From: Nitrososphaerota archaeon
GTDB taxonomy: Archaea > Thermoproteota > Nitrososphaeria > Conexivisphaerales > UBA164
Reading direction: 5' to 3'
DNA length: 34,618 nucleotides
NCBI GenBank assembly: GCA_023381255.1
Contig: JAMCTX010000006.1
Coordinates: forward strand, 1-34,618
The notes under the pieces are model-generated. The model was given only the letters and a program-made list of their open reading frames with translations, was not told the origin of the DNA and did not search any database. Numbering within the stretch: position 1 is the first letter of the stretch; each line of letters opens with the position of its first letter. Positions 24,626-32,502 of this stretch are shown here, piece by piece. The position numbers and the translations under genes were made by a program.

Positions 24626-25891
24626 GTGCAGCAAAACGTCAGACCCAGTTGGTACAGGTTTCTTATACCATACTATGCTACACAGGAAGTTATTGTAAAC
24701 ATAGTTCCTCTCTATATACTGTTTTTAAAAGGAAATGTGTTAGACGTAGGTTATGCCACAGCCCTGTATAGCATAGTTCCAATCATCTCATCTATAACAG
24801 CAGGAAGATTGGCCGATTTATACGGGAAGAGAAAAATAATCATTTTAATTAGCGTCCTGCTTCAATTCTTAGGCTATATTATAATGGTGTTTGTAAAAAG
24901 CATAATAGCCATAACAATATCTTATACAATATTTTCCTTGGGATTTTCTTTTGCTATACCAGTAATAGGGCTACTGCTTACTGAAACTCTCCCGAAAAAC
25001 CAGTGGGGAAAAGGCAACTCATTTTCATTCATATACATGGTTGTGGGGTATATCACGGGAATGATACCCACAATCCTAATGTTGTTGCTGGAGCCATTTG
25101 CGTATGCCCTTTATATACCAATTATATTCCTGATAATTTCGGCCTTATTTGCATTAAAATTTATTAAAGACCCGGAAATTACCTTTGAGCGCAGAAGTGA
25201 GGTAAACAACTTCAACGCATTTCTCCACAGAATTTTAAAACAGCCAGTTATAACACTTCGTACGCCAAAACTTGACGACTTTAGAATAATAAAAAAATCA
25301 TTTAGCTCTGCTTTTTCGCGGGACCTTCCTGTGATAATGGTTTCTGCAACGATTTTCTTTTTTGCCACAAACCTGTTTTTTACATCATATACTCCATATC
25401 TTGCATCTAACAGTATTCCTTATTGGATGATTTTAGTTGCAAATACATACATACTTCTAATTAATTCTGCAGGCATGATTCCGGCAATTAGAAAGAGGGC
25501 GGAGGGGGCTGATGTCAGATATGTTGTAGATATGTTGTTCGTCAGAACCATTGGGGCACTGGGCGCTTCTATAGCTGCAACTTATTTGTTTGGGATTTCC
25601 GCGTTTTTTTCTACATTTATTATGTTTACGATATTGGGTATGGCATACACCCCAATATATATAGGCGTAAGTTCCTTGCTTTATTATAATTTACCTTCTA
25701 CAAATCAGGGAGCAACTCTGGGGGTTTACAGCTCCCTTACAAACCTTGCCCTGTTTTTTGGATCAATTCTTTCTGGGGTTGTATCCTATTATCTTGGCTA
25801 CAGCCTAACATATTTTGTGTCTGCAATATTCTTTTTAATCGCATCGATAGCCCTAGAATGGCACTTTAGAGTTTTAGAACGGGAATACTAA
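24626..25891 (+). CDS. Major facilitator superfamily transporter
   Basis: Membrane transporter of 421 residues with about eleven to twelve hydrophobic segments in two bundles split by a cytosolic loop at about 185-235. The MFS signature between helices 2 and 3 appears as GRLADLYGKRK at about residues 60-70. The C-terminal bundle has the proline/glycine-rich helices seen in drug and sugar efflux types. Substrate cannot be told. The start is GTG at 24626. It stands between the thiL operon (divergent) and the carbamoyltransferase gene. Confidence 0.85.
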   Translation: MQQNVRPSWYRFLIPYYATQEVIVNIVPLYILFLKGNVLDVGYATALYSIVPIISSITAGRLADLYGKRKIIILISVLLQFLGYIIMVFVKSIIAITISYTIFSLGFSFAIPVIGLLLTETLPKNQWGKGNSFSFIYMVVGYITGMIPTILMLLLEPFAYALYIPIIFLIISALFALKFIKDPEITFERRSEVNNFNAFLHRILKQPVITLRTPKLDDFRIIKKSFSSAFSRDLPVIMVSATIFFFATNLFFTSYTPYLASNSIPYWMILVANTYILLINSAGMIPAIRKRAEGADVRYVVDMLFVRTIGALGASIAATYLFGISAFFSTFIMFTILGMAYTPIYIGVSSLLYYNLPSTNQGATLGVYSSLTNLALFFGSILSGVVSYYLGYSLTYFVSAIFFLIASIALEWHFRVLEREY

Positions 25892-25950
25892 TTCTGATGC
25901 CTTTAAGGTAACGCTTTTAAGTTAATAAAAAAAGGGGTTTACGACGGAAA

Positions 25951-27003
25951 ATGAGTCTACCAAATTATGTAGGAGTTTGGAAAGGAAGAGATTTTCTGAA
26001 TACACAGGACTACACGCAGGAAGAAATCCACATGATATTAAACGCAGCAGACGATTTGAGAAACAAATTTAGGTCAATGGTACCAACACCTTACTTGCCA
26101 GGAAGAACTGTTTTCTTAATGTTCTATAACGAGAGTTTAAGAACCAGAAATAGCATGGAAGCTGGCATTTTCCAGTTAGGCGGTCACGCCCACTTTATAA
26201 GAGCATCAGATGTTTATACGCCAACGCTGCCAGAAGACAGGGTCCCATACAAGACTGAAGATATTTCAGATGTAGCTAGGGTATTGAGCAGATTTGGCCA
26301 AGCTATTGCAATAAGAATGTATGCAGATGCAGCAAAGTGGATAATTGGAAGGTCAAACAAGATAATAGGCCTATTTGCCAAAAACGCCACAATACCAGTA
26401 ATAAATATGGAGGACGACATGTATCATCCGCTGCAGGCGCTTGCAGACATGCAGGCAGCTAGGACGGTAAAACCAAAGCTTAACGGCAAGAAATTTGTCA
26501 TGTCATACGCATACTCAGGTGGATTAAAGCCACTTGCGGTGCCGCAAAGCACTGTTCTGGCCGCAACACAAATGGGCATGGAAGTTGTAATAGCACAGCC
26601 AAAGGGATTTGAACTTGATGACAGGGTAGTTAAGGCAGCACAGGAAAACGCTAATCGCTATGGCGGGAGCTTCAAAGTAGAATATGACATGAAGACAGCC
26701 TTTGAGGGTGCCACATTTGTGTATCCCAAGGCATGGTCGCCAAAAGAATTTATGGAACCATATGGTCCAAAGACAGATCCTGAGGCAGCAAAGCAATACC
26801 AGGCAAAATACAAAGACTGGAAGGTATCAATGGATCTATTAGAGAAATCAGGCAATCCATATTATATGCACTGCGGTCCAGCAGATAGGGGCCAAGAAGT
26901 AGACGACGAAGTGCTCGACAGCTACGAGAATTCACTGTACTTCGACGAAGCCGAGAACAGACTGCATACAGAAAAAGCAGTAATGTCCATGGTAATGCCG
27001 TAA
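25951..27003 (+). CDS. Knotted aspartate/ornithine carbamoyltransferase family protein (YgeW-like)
   Basis: Carbamoyltransferase-fold enzyme of 350 residues. The carbamoyl-phosphate loop is SLRTR at 62-66 (as in N-acetyl- and N-succinylornithine carbamoyltransferases, versus STRTR in OTCase and YgeW), and HPLQ at 159-162 is intact. The proline-rich stretch KPLAVPQS at 193-200 marks the knotted branch, and VYPKAWSPKEFM with YKDWKVS closely recalls YgeW. The usual HCLP motif is HCGP at 308-311, removing the leucine that normally contacts the substrate. Codon use looks more optimised than in neighbours, suggesting high expression. No arginine or ureide genes are near. The second substrate is unknown. 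Confidence 0.85.
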   Translation: MSLPNYVGVWKGRDFLNTQDYTQEEIHMILNAADDLRNKFRSMVPTPYLPGRTVFLMFYNESLRTRNSMEAGIFQLGGHAHFIRASDVYTPTLPEDRVPYKTEDISDVARVLSRFGQAIAIRMYADAAKWIIGRSNKIIGLFAKNATIPVINMEDDMYHPLQALADMQAARTVKPKLNGKKFVMSYAYSGGLKPLAVPQSTVLAATQMGMEVVIAQPKGFELDDRVVKAAQENANRYGGSFKVEYDMKTAFEGATFVYPKAWSPKEFMEPYGPKTDPEAAKQYQAKYKDWKVSMDLLEKSGNPYYMHCGPADRGQEVDDEVLDSYENSLYFDEAENRLHTEKAVMSMVMP

Positions 27004-27007
27004 AAAT

Positions 27008-27036
27008 TCCCTTTTTTTATTTAATTTTTTGTTATA
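27008..27036 (+). terminator. T-rich transcription terminator after the carbamoyltransferase gene
   Basis: Several runs of T (up to seven) directly after the stop codon, the usual archaeal intrinsic termination signal. Confidence 0.45.
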
Positions 27037-27135
27037 GAATATCCTTTTGACAATAAAAGTTATATTCAAATGCAAAAAGCTCAAAGAGAATGACAGGATC
27101 TTTTGGCAATTACAAATCAAAAATGTTGCATTAAG

Positions 27136-27143
27136 TTTATAAG
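27136..27143 (+). promoter_or_regulatory. TATA-like box of the suf operon
   Basis: TTTATAAG 30 nt before the ATG at 27166. It fixes the sufB start there and excludes an upstream TTG at 27103. Confidence 0.55.
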
Positions 27144-27165
27144 AACAAAATATTATAACAGTGTT

Positions 27166-28554
27166 ATGAGTTTTGAAGTGGACCTTGATAAATATAATTT
27201 TTCTGTCTCAACTGATTACAATTATGTATTGCCACGAGGGCTAAATGAAAGCACTGTAAGAGAAATGTCCAGGCTTAAAAACGAGCCTCAATGGATGGAA
27301 GACTTGAGATTAAAGGGGTTGCATGAATTTATCGGCAAAAAAATGCCTGCTTGGGGGCCCGAATTGAGCGATTTGGATTTAAATAAGGTAATTTATTATG
27401 CCAAACCAACAGACAATCAGGCAAAAAGTTGGGAGGACCTTCCACCGTCTATCAGAGAAACTTTCGAGAGGCTTGGTGTTCCTGAAGCCGAAAGAAAATT
27501 TCTTGCTGGAGTAGGGGCACAGTTCGAATCTGAAGTAGTTTATCATAATTTAAAGAAGGAACTTGAAAGTCAGGGCGTAATTTTTAGTGACATGGACACT
27601 GCTGTAAGGGAATATCCTGAATTGGTTAAAGAATATTACAACAAAATTATACCTGTTTCAGATAACAAGTTTTCAGCTTTAACTTATGCGGTATGGAGTG
27701 GCGGAAGCTTTGTTTATGTGCCCAAAGGCGTAAGGCTTGAGAAGCCAGTATACGCCTATTTTAGGTTAAATGCCCCAGATGTAGGAAACTTTGAAAGAAC
27801 GCTAATAGTTGCAGAAGAAGATAGTTATGTACATTATATTGAGGGATGCACCGCCCCCCTATATTCTGGATCGACCTTGCATGGCGGCGTAGTGGAGATA
27901 GTGGCAAAGAAGGGCGCGCATGTGCGATACACTACCATACAAAACTGGTCAAGGAACGTGTTTAATCTAGTGACCCAAAGGGCGCACGTTTATGAAAATG
28001 GTAAGATGGAGTGGGTGGATGGAAACATGGGGAGCAGGGTTACAATGAAATATCCATCAATATATTTGTTAGGCAGGGGGGCTAGCGGAATAATTAACTC
28101 CATGAGCATAGCGTCAAAGAATCAGATAATTGATTCTGGCGGAAAAATTTACCACAATGCGCCTGACACAAGTTCAACAATTACCTCCAAAGGCATTTCC
28201 ATGAAAGGAGGCATTACCACGTACAGAGGGCTTGTATATGTAGCCCGTAATGCTGAGAACGCAAAAAGCGCAGTCAGATGCGATTCGCTTATGATGGATG
28301 AAAATTCCAGATCAAATACATATCCTTATGAAGTTGTTAATGAAAATTCAGCAACGGTTGTGCATGAAGCATCCGCTGGAAGAGTGGGCCAGGAGCAACT
28401 CTTTTATTTAATGAGCAGAGGTCTTAAGGAAGCTGATGCGCTGTCGTTGATAGTTATGGGATACATGGATCAGTTTACAAAAGAAATACCGGTAGATTTT
28501 GCCACAGAGCTTTATAAGTTGATATCCCTAGAACTAACTGGTGCAGTTGGTTGA
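27166..28554 (+). CDS. sufB: Fe-S cluster assembly scaffold SufB
   Basis: Scaffold protein on which Fe-S clusters are built in the SUF system. With the ATG at 27166 it has 462 residues, the usual length. SufB marks include YAVWSGGSFVYVPKGVRLEKP, the beta-helix core, YTTIQNWSRNVFNLVTQRA, and near the end AVRCDSLMMDE, whose cysteine matches the essential C405 of E. coli SufB. The tail has VVHEASAGRVGQEQLFYLMS. An upstream in-frame TTG at 27103 would add 21 residues without family resemblance and lies before the promoter. It is first of sufB-sufD-sufS-sufU, with all junctions overlapping. sufC, which normally accompanies sufB, is absent here. Confidence 0.96.
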   Translation: MSFEVDLDKYNFSVSTDYNYVLPRGLNESTVREMSRLKNEPQWMEDLRLKGLHEFIGKKMPAWGPELSDLDLNKVIYYAKPTDNQAKSWEDLPPSIRETFERLGVPEAERKFLAGVGAQFESEVVYHNLKKELESQGVIFSDMDTAVREYPELVKEYYNKIIPVSDNKFSALTYAVWSGGSFVYVPKGVRLEKPVYAYFRLNAPDVGNFERTLIVAEEDSYVHYIEGCTAPLYSGSTLHGGVVEIVAKKGAHVRYTTIQNWSRNVFNLVTQRAHVYENGKMEWVDGNMGSRVTMKYPSIYLLGRGASGIINSMSIASKNQIIDSGGKIYHNAPDTSSTITSKGISMKGGITTYRGLVYVARNAENAKSAVRCDSLMMDENSRSNTYPYEVVNENSATVVHEASAGRVGQEQLFYLMSRGLKEADALSLIVMGYMDQFTKEIPVDFATELYKLISLELTGAVG

Positions 28555-29552
28555 ACGCAAAAAATGTAACAGACGATATAGTAAACACTTTTAAAAATTA
28601 TCCTTTTGAGACGCACCAATTATTTTTAAAGAGTTATTTACAGCCAAGCGTTGACCCGCTAGGGCTAAATTCTGGCACAGCAAACATAACATACAGCATA
28701 AATCCGATTTATAAAAAGTATGAAATAAAGGAAGAATATTATGACAAAATGTATTTTTTAAACGCTTTAATTAAACCCGAAGTTACATATTTCAATTTAA
28801 AGGAAAAGCGGCTGGAGATTCGGGCTATAGCTAAAGAGGGGTTAGCGGGCCTGGCTCAGGAGGTGGAGGTTGATGGTGAAAAGACGTCTACCGTGTTGAA
28901 CCTTATGGAAGCCAGCAGCAGCGCATTTTTAAGCGACGTTGAGATTTTTAAAATCAAAAAGAATGCAACATTAAAACATCTCAGAGTGATAAATGGTGGG
29001 AATATCGCGTCAAACACATATTATTTTCTAGAAGATGGAGCTAGGGTAGAAATAACAGAGCTTGCTTCTAAAGTTGATTATTTTAGGCTCAAGTCAAACA
29101 TCATAGAAACGGGGACTGGCGCGTACTCTGAGGCCTATTATGGCTACGATACTGGAAACGCAGATAAGATTGACGCTACAGCGTTGATTGTCCTGAACGC
29201 AAGAAACACCCAAGGCAACGCATATCAGCGGGCAGTAATGAGAGGTGCGTCTAGGATTTACCAGAAAGCCTTGGTTTACAATACTAAGGATGGCCCTGGG
29301 GGCAGATCTTACATAGAACAGAAAGCACTTTTATTGAGTGAAAACTCCTATGCTAACAACATACCAGGGATGCAACTGGATTCAAATGACATAATGGCAA
29401 AACATTCAGCAGCAACGTTTAGCCTAAGCGAAGACCAGCTGTTCTACATCATGTCAAGAGGACTGGATAAGGACACATCTATACAAATTTTGGCGGAAGG
29501 GATTTTAAGACCGATAAAGGACAAAATAAATAGTGAAAGTAATAATGATTGA
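28551..29552 (+). CDS. sufD: Fe-S cluster assembly protein SufD
   Basis: Paralogue and partner of SufB in the SufBCD complex, 333 residues. The beta-helix fold is followed by the conserved MAKHSAATFSLSEDQLFYIMSRGL, whose histidine matches the catalytically important H360 of E. coli SufD. The N-terminal helical part is short. It starts with TTG at 28551, overlapping the sufB stop by four bases, and its own stop lies inside sufS, so translation is probably coupled. Confidence 0.93.
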   Translation: MNAKNVTDDIVNTFKNYPFETHQLFLKSYLQPSVDPLGLNSGTANITYSINPIYKKYEIKEEYYDKMYFLNALIKPEVTYFNLKEKRLEIRAIAKEGLAGLAQEVEVDGEKTSTVLNLMEASSSAFLSDVEIFKIKKNATLKHLRVINGGNIASNTYYFLEDGARVEITELASKVDYFRLKSNIIETGTGAYSEAYYGYDTGNADKIDATALIVLNARNTQGNAYQRAVMRGASRIYQKALVYNTKDGPGGRSYIEQKALLLSENSYANNIPGMQLDSNDIMAKHSAATFSLSEDQLFYIMSRGLDKDTSIQILAEGILRPIKDKINSESNND

Positions 29553-30741
29553 AGACCTGAATTCTATAAGGTCAGACTTCCCAATATTTGAATTTAATCC
29601 AAAACTTGTCTATATGGATAGCGCAGCAACTAGTCAGAGGCCTAAAAAAGTCATAGATAAAGTAGCCGAAGTTTACACCCAGTACAACTCTAATGTGCAT
29701 AGGGGCATTTATTCAATGGCAGAAAAAGTTACTGAGGAATACGAAGATGCAAGAAAGGAAATAGCTGCCTTTCTTGGAACTAGCGCCGAAGAGTTAATTT
29801 TTACTAAAAACACGACGGAATCGCTTAACCTTGTTGCATATATGCTTCTGCCAAAACTAAAAAACGGTGTCATAACTATCACAGAGCTGGAACATCACAG
29901 TAATATTTTGCCGTGGAGAAAGGTAGCATCGTTAGCAAACGCAGAAATCAAAACAGTGGCCGTTGATCAAGAAGGAAAAATTAATGAAGCAGATTTTGAA
30001 AAAAAAATTTCCGGAACTTCGGTATTTTCATTTGCCCACGTATCTAATGTTGCAGGAACAACGTTAAATGCCAAAAAAATGATCAGAACGGCAAAAGCAG
30101 AAGGAGCAATAACGGTTGTGGATGGGGCGCAGGCAGCGCCTCATATAAAGCTTAATTTACACGACATGGGCGCCGATTTTTATGCGTTATCAGGTCATAA
30201 AATGCTTGGACCCACTGGTATAGGTATTTTATATGGAAATAAAAAATTGTTAGAAGATTTGGAACCGCCGTTTAGCGGGGGCGAGATGGTTAAAGAAGTT
30301 CATGCAGAAGGTCAAGAATGGAATGATGTGCCTTGGAAATTTGAGCCAGGGACTCCAAATTTTGCCGGGGCAATTGGGTTTGGGGAGGCGGTGAAATATC
30401 TGGAAAAAATAGGCATGGGTGATATAGAATTATACGAAAAAAAATTGGGACGGGCGCTTGTAGAAGAACTGACAAAAATTGACGGTCTTGAATACATTGG
30501 TCCCATGGAAAACAGAGCATCATTGCTTTCATTTAAACTAAGGGGCTATCATCCGCACGACATTGCAGCATTTTTGGACACACGGTCAATAGCCGTAAGA
30601 TCAGGATTCCATTGTGCTCAGCCTTTGCATGAAAAATTTGGTTTTTTTGACGGAAGCGCTAGGGCAAGCCTTTACTTTTATAACAATATGGAAGAAATAG
30701 AATCGCTAGCTCGCGCATTAAAAGAATTGGTGAAATTATAA
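29533..30741 (+). CDS. sufS: Cysteine desulfurase SufS
   Basis: PLP-dependent class V enzyme that takes sulfur from cysteine for Fe-S clusters. Counting from the GTG at 29533, the PLP lysine is K223 in SGHKMLGPTG and the persulfide cysteine is C361 in RSGFHCAQPLH, the group II (SufS) form. TITELEHHSNILPW carries the cofactor-stacking histidine. An ATG at 29545 would shorten it by four residues and reduce the overlap with sufD from 20 to 8 bp; both are possible. The last base is shared with the sufU ATG. SufS and SufU partner in sulfur transfer. Confidence 0.96.
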   Translation: MKVIMIEDLNSIRSDFPIFEFNPKLVYMDSAATSQRPKKVIDKVAEVYTQYNSNVHRGIYSMAEKVTEEYEDARKEIAAFLGTSAEELIFTKNTTESLNLVAYMLLPKLKNGVITITELEHHSNILPWRKVASLANAEIKTVAVDQEGKINEADFEKKISGTSVFSFAHVSNVAGTTLNAKKMIRTAKAEGAITVVDGAQAAPHIKLNLHDMGADFYALSGHKMLGPTGIGILYGNKKLLEDLEPPFSGGEMVKEVHAEGQEWNDVPWKFEPGTPNFAGAIGFGEAVKYLEKIGMGDIELYEKKLGRALVEELTKIDGLEYIGPMENRASLLSFKLRGYHPHDIAAFLDTRSIAVRSGFHCAQPLHEKFGFFDGSARASLYFYNNMEEIESLARALKELVKL

Positions 30742-31142
30742 TGAGCTACTTTTTTATAGAGAATATAATGGATCATTATAAGAACCCGCGTAACATGAAA
30801 GAGATTAAGGATGCAAATTCTGTTTTTGGCGACAGCAATCCAACGTGCGGGGACACGGTTAAAATCTTTCTCAAAGTTAATGAAGGCAAAATAGACGACA
30901 TAGGATTTCAAGGGCACGGCTGTGCGTTATCTATGGCATCATCTTCTCTGTTAACAGAAATGGCCAAGGGTTCTGAATTACAAGAAGCATTAAAAATAAC
31001 AGAAAACGATCTAATGAAGGAGCTGGGCATTACAGAACTTGGACCAAATCGCATCAAGTGCATTGCACTGCCGGTGAAGACGCTAAAAATGGCTATAATT
31101 CAATATTTATCTAAGGCAAATCATGCGGGGGGTGGGACTTGA
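30741..31142 (+). CDS. sufU: SufU/IscU-like sulfur-transfer protein
   Basis: U-type protein of 133 residues accepting sulfur from SufS. Zinc/cluster ligands are C36 (PTCGD, with D38), C61 (GHGCALSMAS) and C107 (RIKCIALPV). The R-x-K-C form at the third cysteine is the SufU type, while IscU has H-C. The insertion typical of Gram-positive SufU is present only in reduced form. The last six codons (H A G G G T) and the stop lie on the opposite strand of the tRNA-Leu 3' end, an overlap of 19 bp, so the original C-terminus was probably different. Confidence 0.92.
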   Translation: MSYFFIENIMDHYKNPRNMKEIKDANSVFGDSNPTCGDTVKIFLKVNEGKIDDIGFQGHGCALSMASSSLLTEMAKGSELQEALKITENDLMKELGITELGPNRIKCIALPVKTLKMAIIQYLSKANHAGGGT

Positions 31143-31237
31143 ACCCACGAAGGCCTACGCCAGCAGGTCTTGAGCTTGGACAGCTTCCAAATAGATCATA
31201 ACTACTGCCCCCTTTGACCTGGCTCGGGAACCCCCGC
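31124..31237 (-). tRNA. tRNA-Leu (anticodon CAA) with an intron
   Basis: Minus-strand cloverleaf with a long variable arm and discriminator A73, as expected for Leu. Acceptor GCGGGGG pairs with CCCCCGC, the T-arm is GTGGG-TTCAAGT-CCCAC, the D-stem is CCC/GGG with AGCCAGGTCAAA, and the variable arm has a GGC/GCC stem. The anticodon loop CTCAAGA (anticodon CAA) forms a perfect GCAGG/CCTGC stem only if 29 nt at 31176-31204 are removed. CCA is not encoded. Precursor length is 114 nt, mature about 85. A TATA-like box lies 33 nt upstream. Confidence 0.88.
31176..31204 (-). other. Probable tRNA intron at a non-canonical position (30/31)
   Basis: The 29-nt insert interrupts the 5' strand of the anticodon stem, between positions 30 and 31, instead of the usual 37/38. 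It ends in a hairpin TTGGA-AGCTG-TCCAA. Removal restores five perfect pairs. A strict bulge-helix-bulge could not be drawn by hand, so the splice motif may be relaxed. Confidence 0.6.
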
Positions 31238-31262
31238 AATATCTTTTTAGTAAAAATATGGG

Positions 31263-31270
31263 CTTTTAAA
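31263..31270 (-). promoter_or_regulatory. TATA-like box of tRNA-Leu
   Basis: TTTAAAAG on the minus strand, 33 nt upstream of the tRNA 5' end at 31237. It lies in the 185-bp gap to hisC, which otherwise holds no feature I recognise. Confidence 0.45.
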
Positions 31271-31422
31271 TTTAATCCTAATAAAAACACGCGTGTTTGA
31301 TTGCCTGTATATCATACAAACCAAAAATGTAATTATAGTATAACAACGCGTTAAATGTGATAGGCCTGCAAGACGGTGCAAAAAATGGCCGTATTAAAAG
31401 CATGTTTTATAAGGGTCAGCCA

Positions 31423-32502
31423 TTAGCACTTGCTGAGGCCATTTATCAGGTAAGGCAGATTAGATATCATTTTGTAAGGAGCCACAGATAGCCTTATAGG
31501 ATTTTTATAGTCCATAAAAGGCCTTATAATTCTTGTTATATAACCGTATTTTAAAAGTTCTACGTAAACGTCATTGTTTGGTTTGCAAGTGGAAATTGTT
31601 ACAAAATATGTTGCGGTTGGGGTCCTTGCCACACCGGGCTCCAATTCATTCAGAAATTTTTTCATTGTGTTTTGAGCTTCCATCCATTTGGATTTAAAGT
31701 ATGGTAGCTTCTGTAACAGGTTAATAGATACTATGGCGCCTAAAGTGGAAACTACAAAAGGCAACTGTGCCTTTTTAAGATTAAGTGTAAGGTTGGCGTT
31801 GGCCAGCAAATAACCCACCCTCAAACTGGCGATGCCAAAAGACTTGGACATGGTTCTTAAAATAATTAGATTGTTATATTTATCAATCAACGACGCAAAA
31901 CTTTTTCCCAAGAACTCCGTATAAGTTTCGTCAACTACGACCAATCCCTTACTCCTTTCAATAAGCTCCTTTAGTTGTTCATCGTTTACGGCGTGCCCGG
32001 TTGGATTATTTGGGGTGCAAACAAAAGTTATGCTGGGGCTTGCCGCAATCAACTTATCAATATTCATTGAAAAATCTTTAAGATACGGCACTTCCACAGT
32101 CTTTATTCCCCTGAGTGTAGCGCTTATCCCATAATACGAGTAGGTAGGAACCGGATACGCGATGCCTCCATGTGGTCCAAATAAAGAAATTAATAAATCC
32201 ATTAATTGGTCTGCGCCAGATCCCAATAAAACGGAGTCTGGCTTGACGCCAGTATATGATGCCAGCGCTTCCTCCAATCTGGTGGGTTCATCCTTCGGAT
32301 AGAGCCGCGGATCAAGCTCTTTAATAGCAACATTAAATATTGATTTTAAGTATGAGGATGGTACAAAGAGATTCTCGTTGGATTGCAGGTTTGCAAATTT
32401 TTTTATGTTAATGTTATAGTGTTTGGTCACCTCACTAGCGGAAATTCCTCCCTGATATGCTGGCTTTTTTGATAATTCCTCAACTGTGTCTTTCCACGAC
32501 AA
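31423..32502 (-). CDS. hisC: Histidinol-phosphate aminotransferase-like enzyme
   Basis: PLP-dependent fold-type I aminotransferase of 359 residues. Family marks are LQSNENLF near 39, CTPNNPTGH at 162-170, DETY at 191-194, the PLP lysine K220 in MSKSFGIASLRVGY, and a C-terminal arginine region (RIIRPF). HisC catalyses the glutamate-dependent amination of imidazole-acetol phosphate; relatives act on tyrosine/phenylalanine or cobalamin precursors. The neighbour hisD favours histidine synthesis. It begins with TTG right after the hisD stop. No other his gene is in the window. Confidence 0.85.
   Translation of the reverse strand: MSWKDTVEELSKKPAYQGGISASEVTKHYNINIKKFANLQSNENLFVPSSYLKSIFNVAIKELDPRLYPKDEPTRLEEALASYTGVKPDSVLLGSGADQLMDLLISLFGPHGGIAYPVPTYSYYGISATLRGIKTVEVPYLKDFSMNIDKLIAASPSITFVCTPNNPTGHAVNDEQLKELIERSKGLVVVDETYTEFLGKSFASLIDKYNNLIILRTMSKSFGIASLRVGYLLANANLTLNLKKAQLPFVVSTLGAIVSINLLQKLPYFKSKWMEAQNTMKKFLNELEPGVARTPTATYFVTISTCKPNNDVYVELLKYGYITRIIRPFMDYKNPIRLSVAPYKMISNLPYLINGLSKC

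Noticed and set aside
26214-26935. Several minus-strand open frames inside the carbamoyltransferase gene
   Set aside because: They result from the biased codon use of that gene and have no family resemblance.
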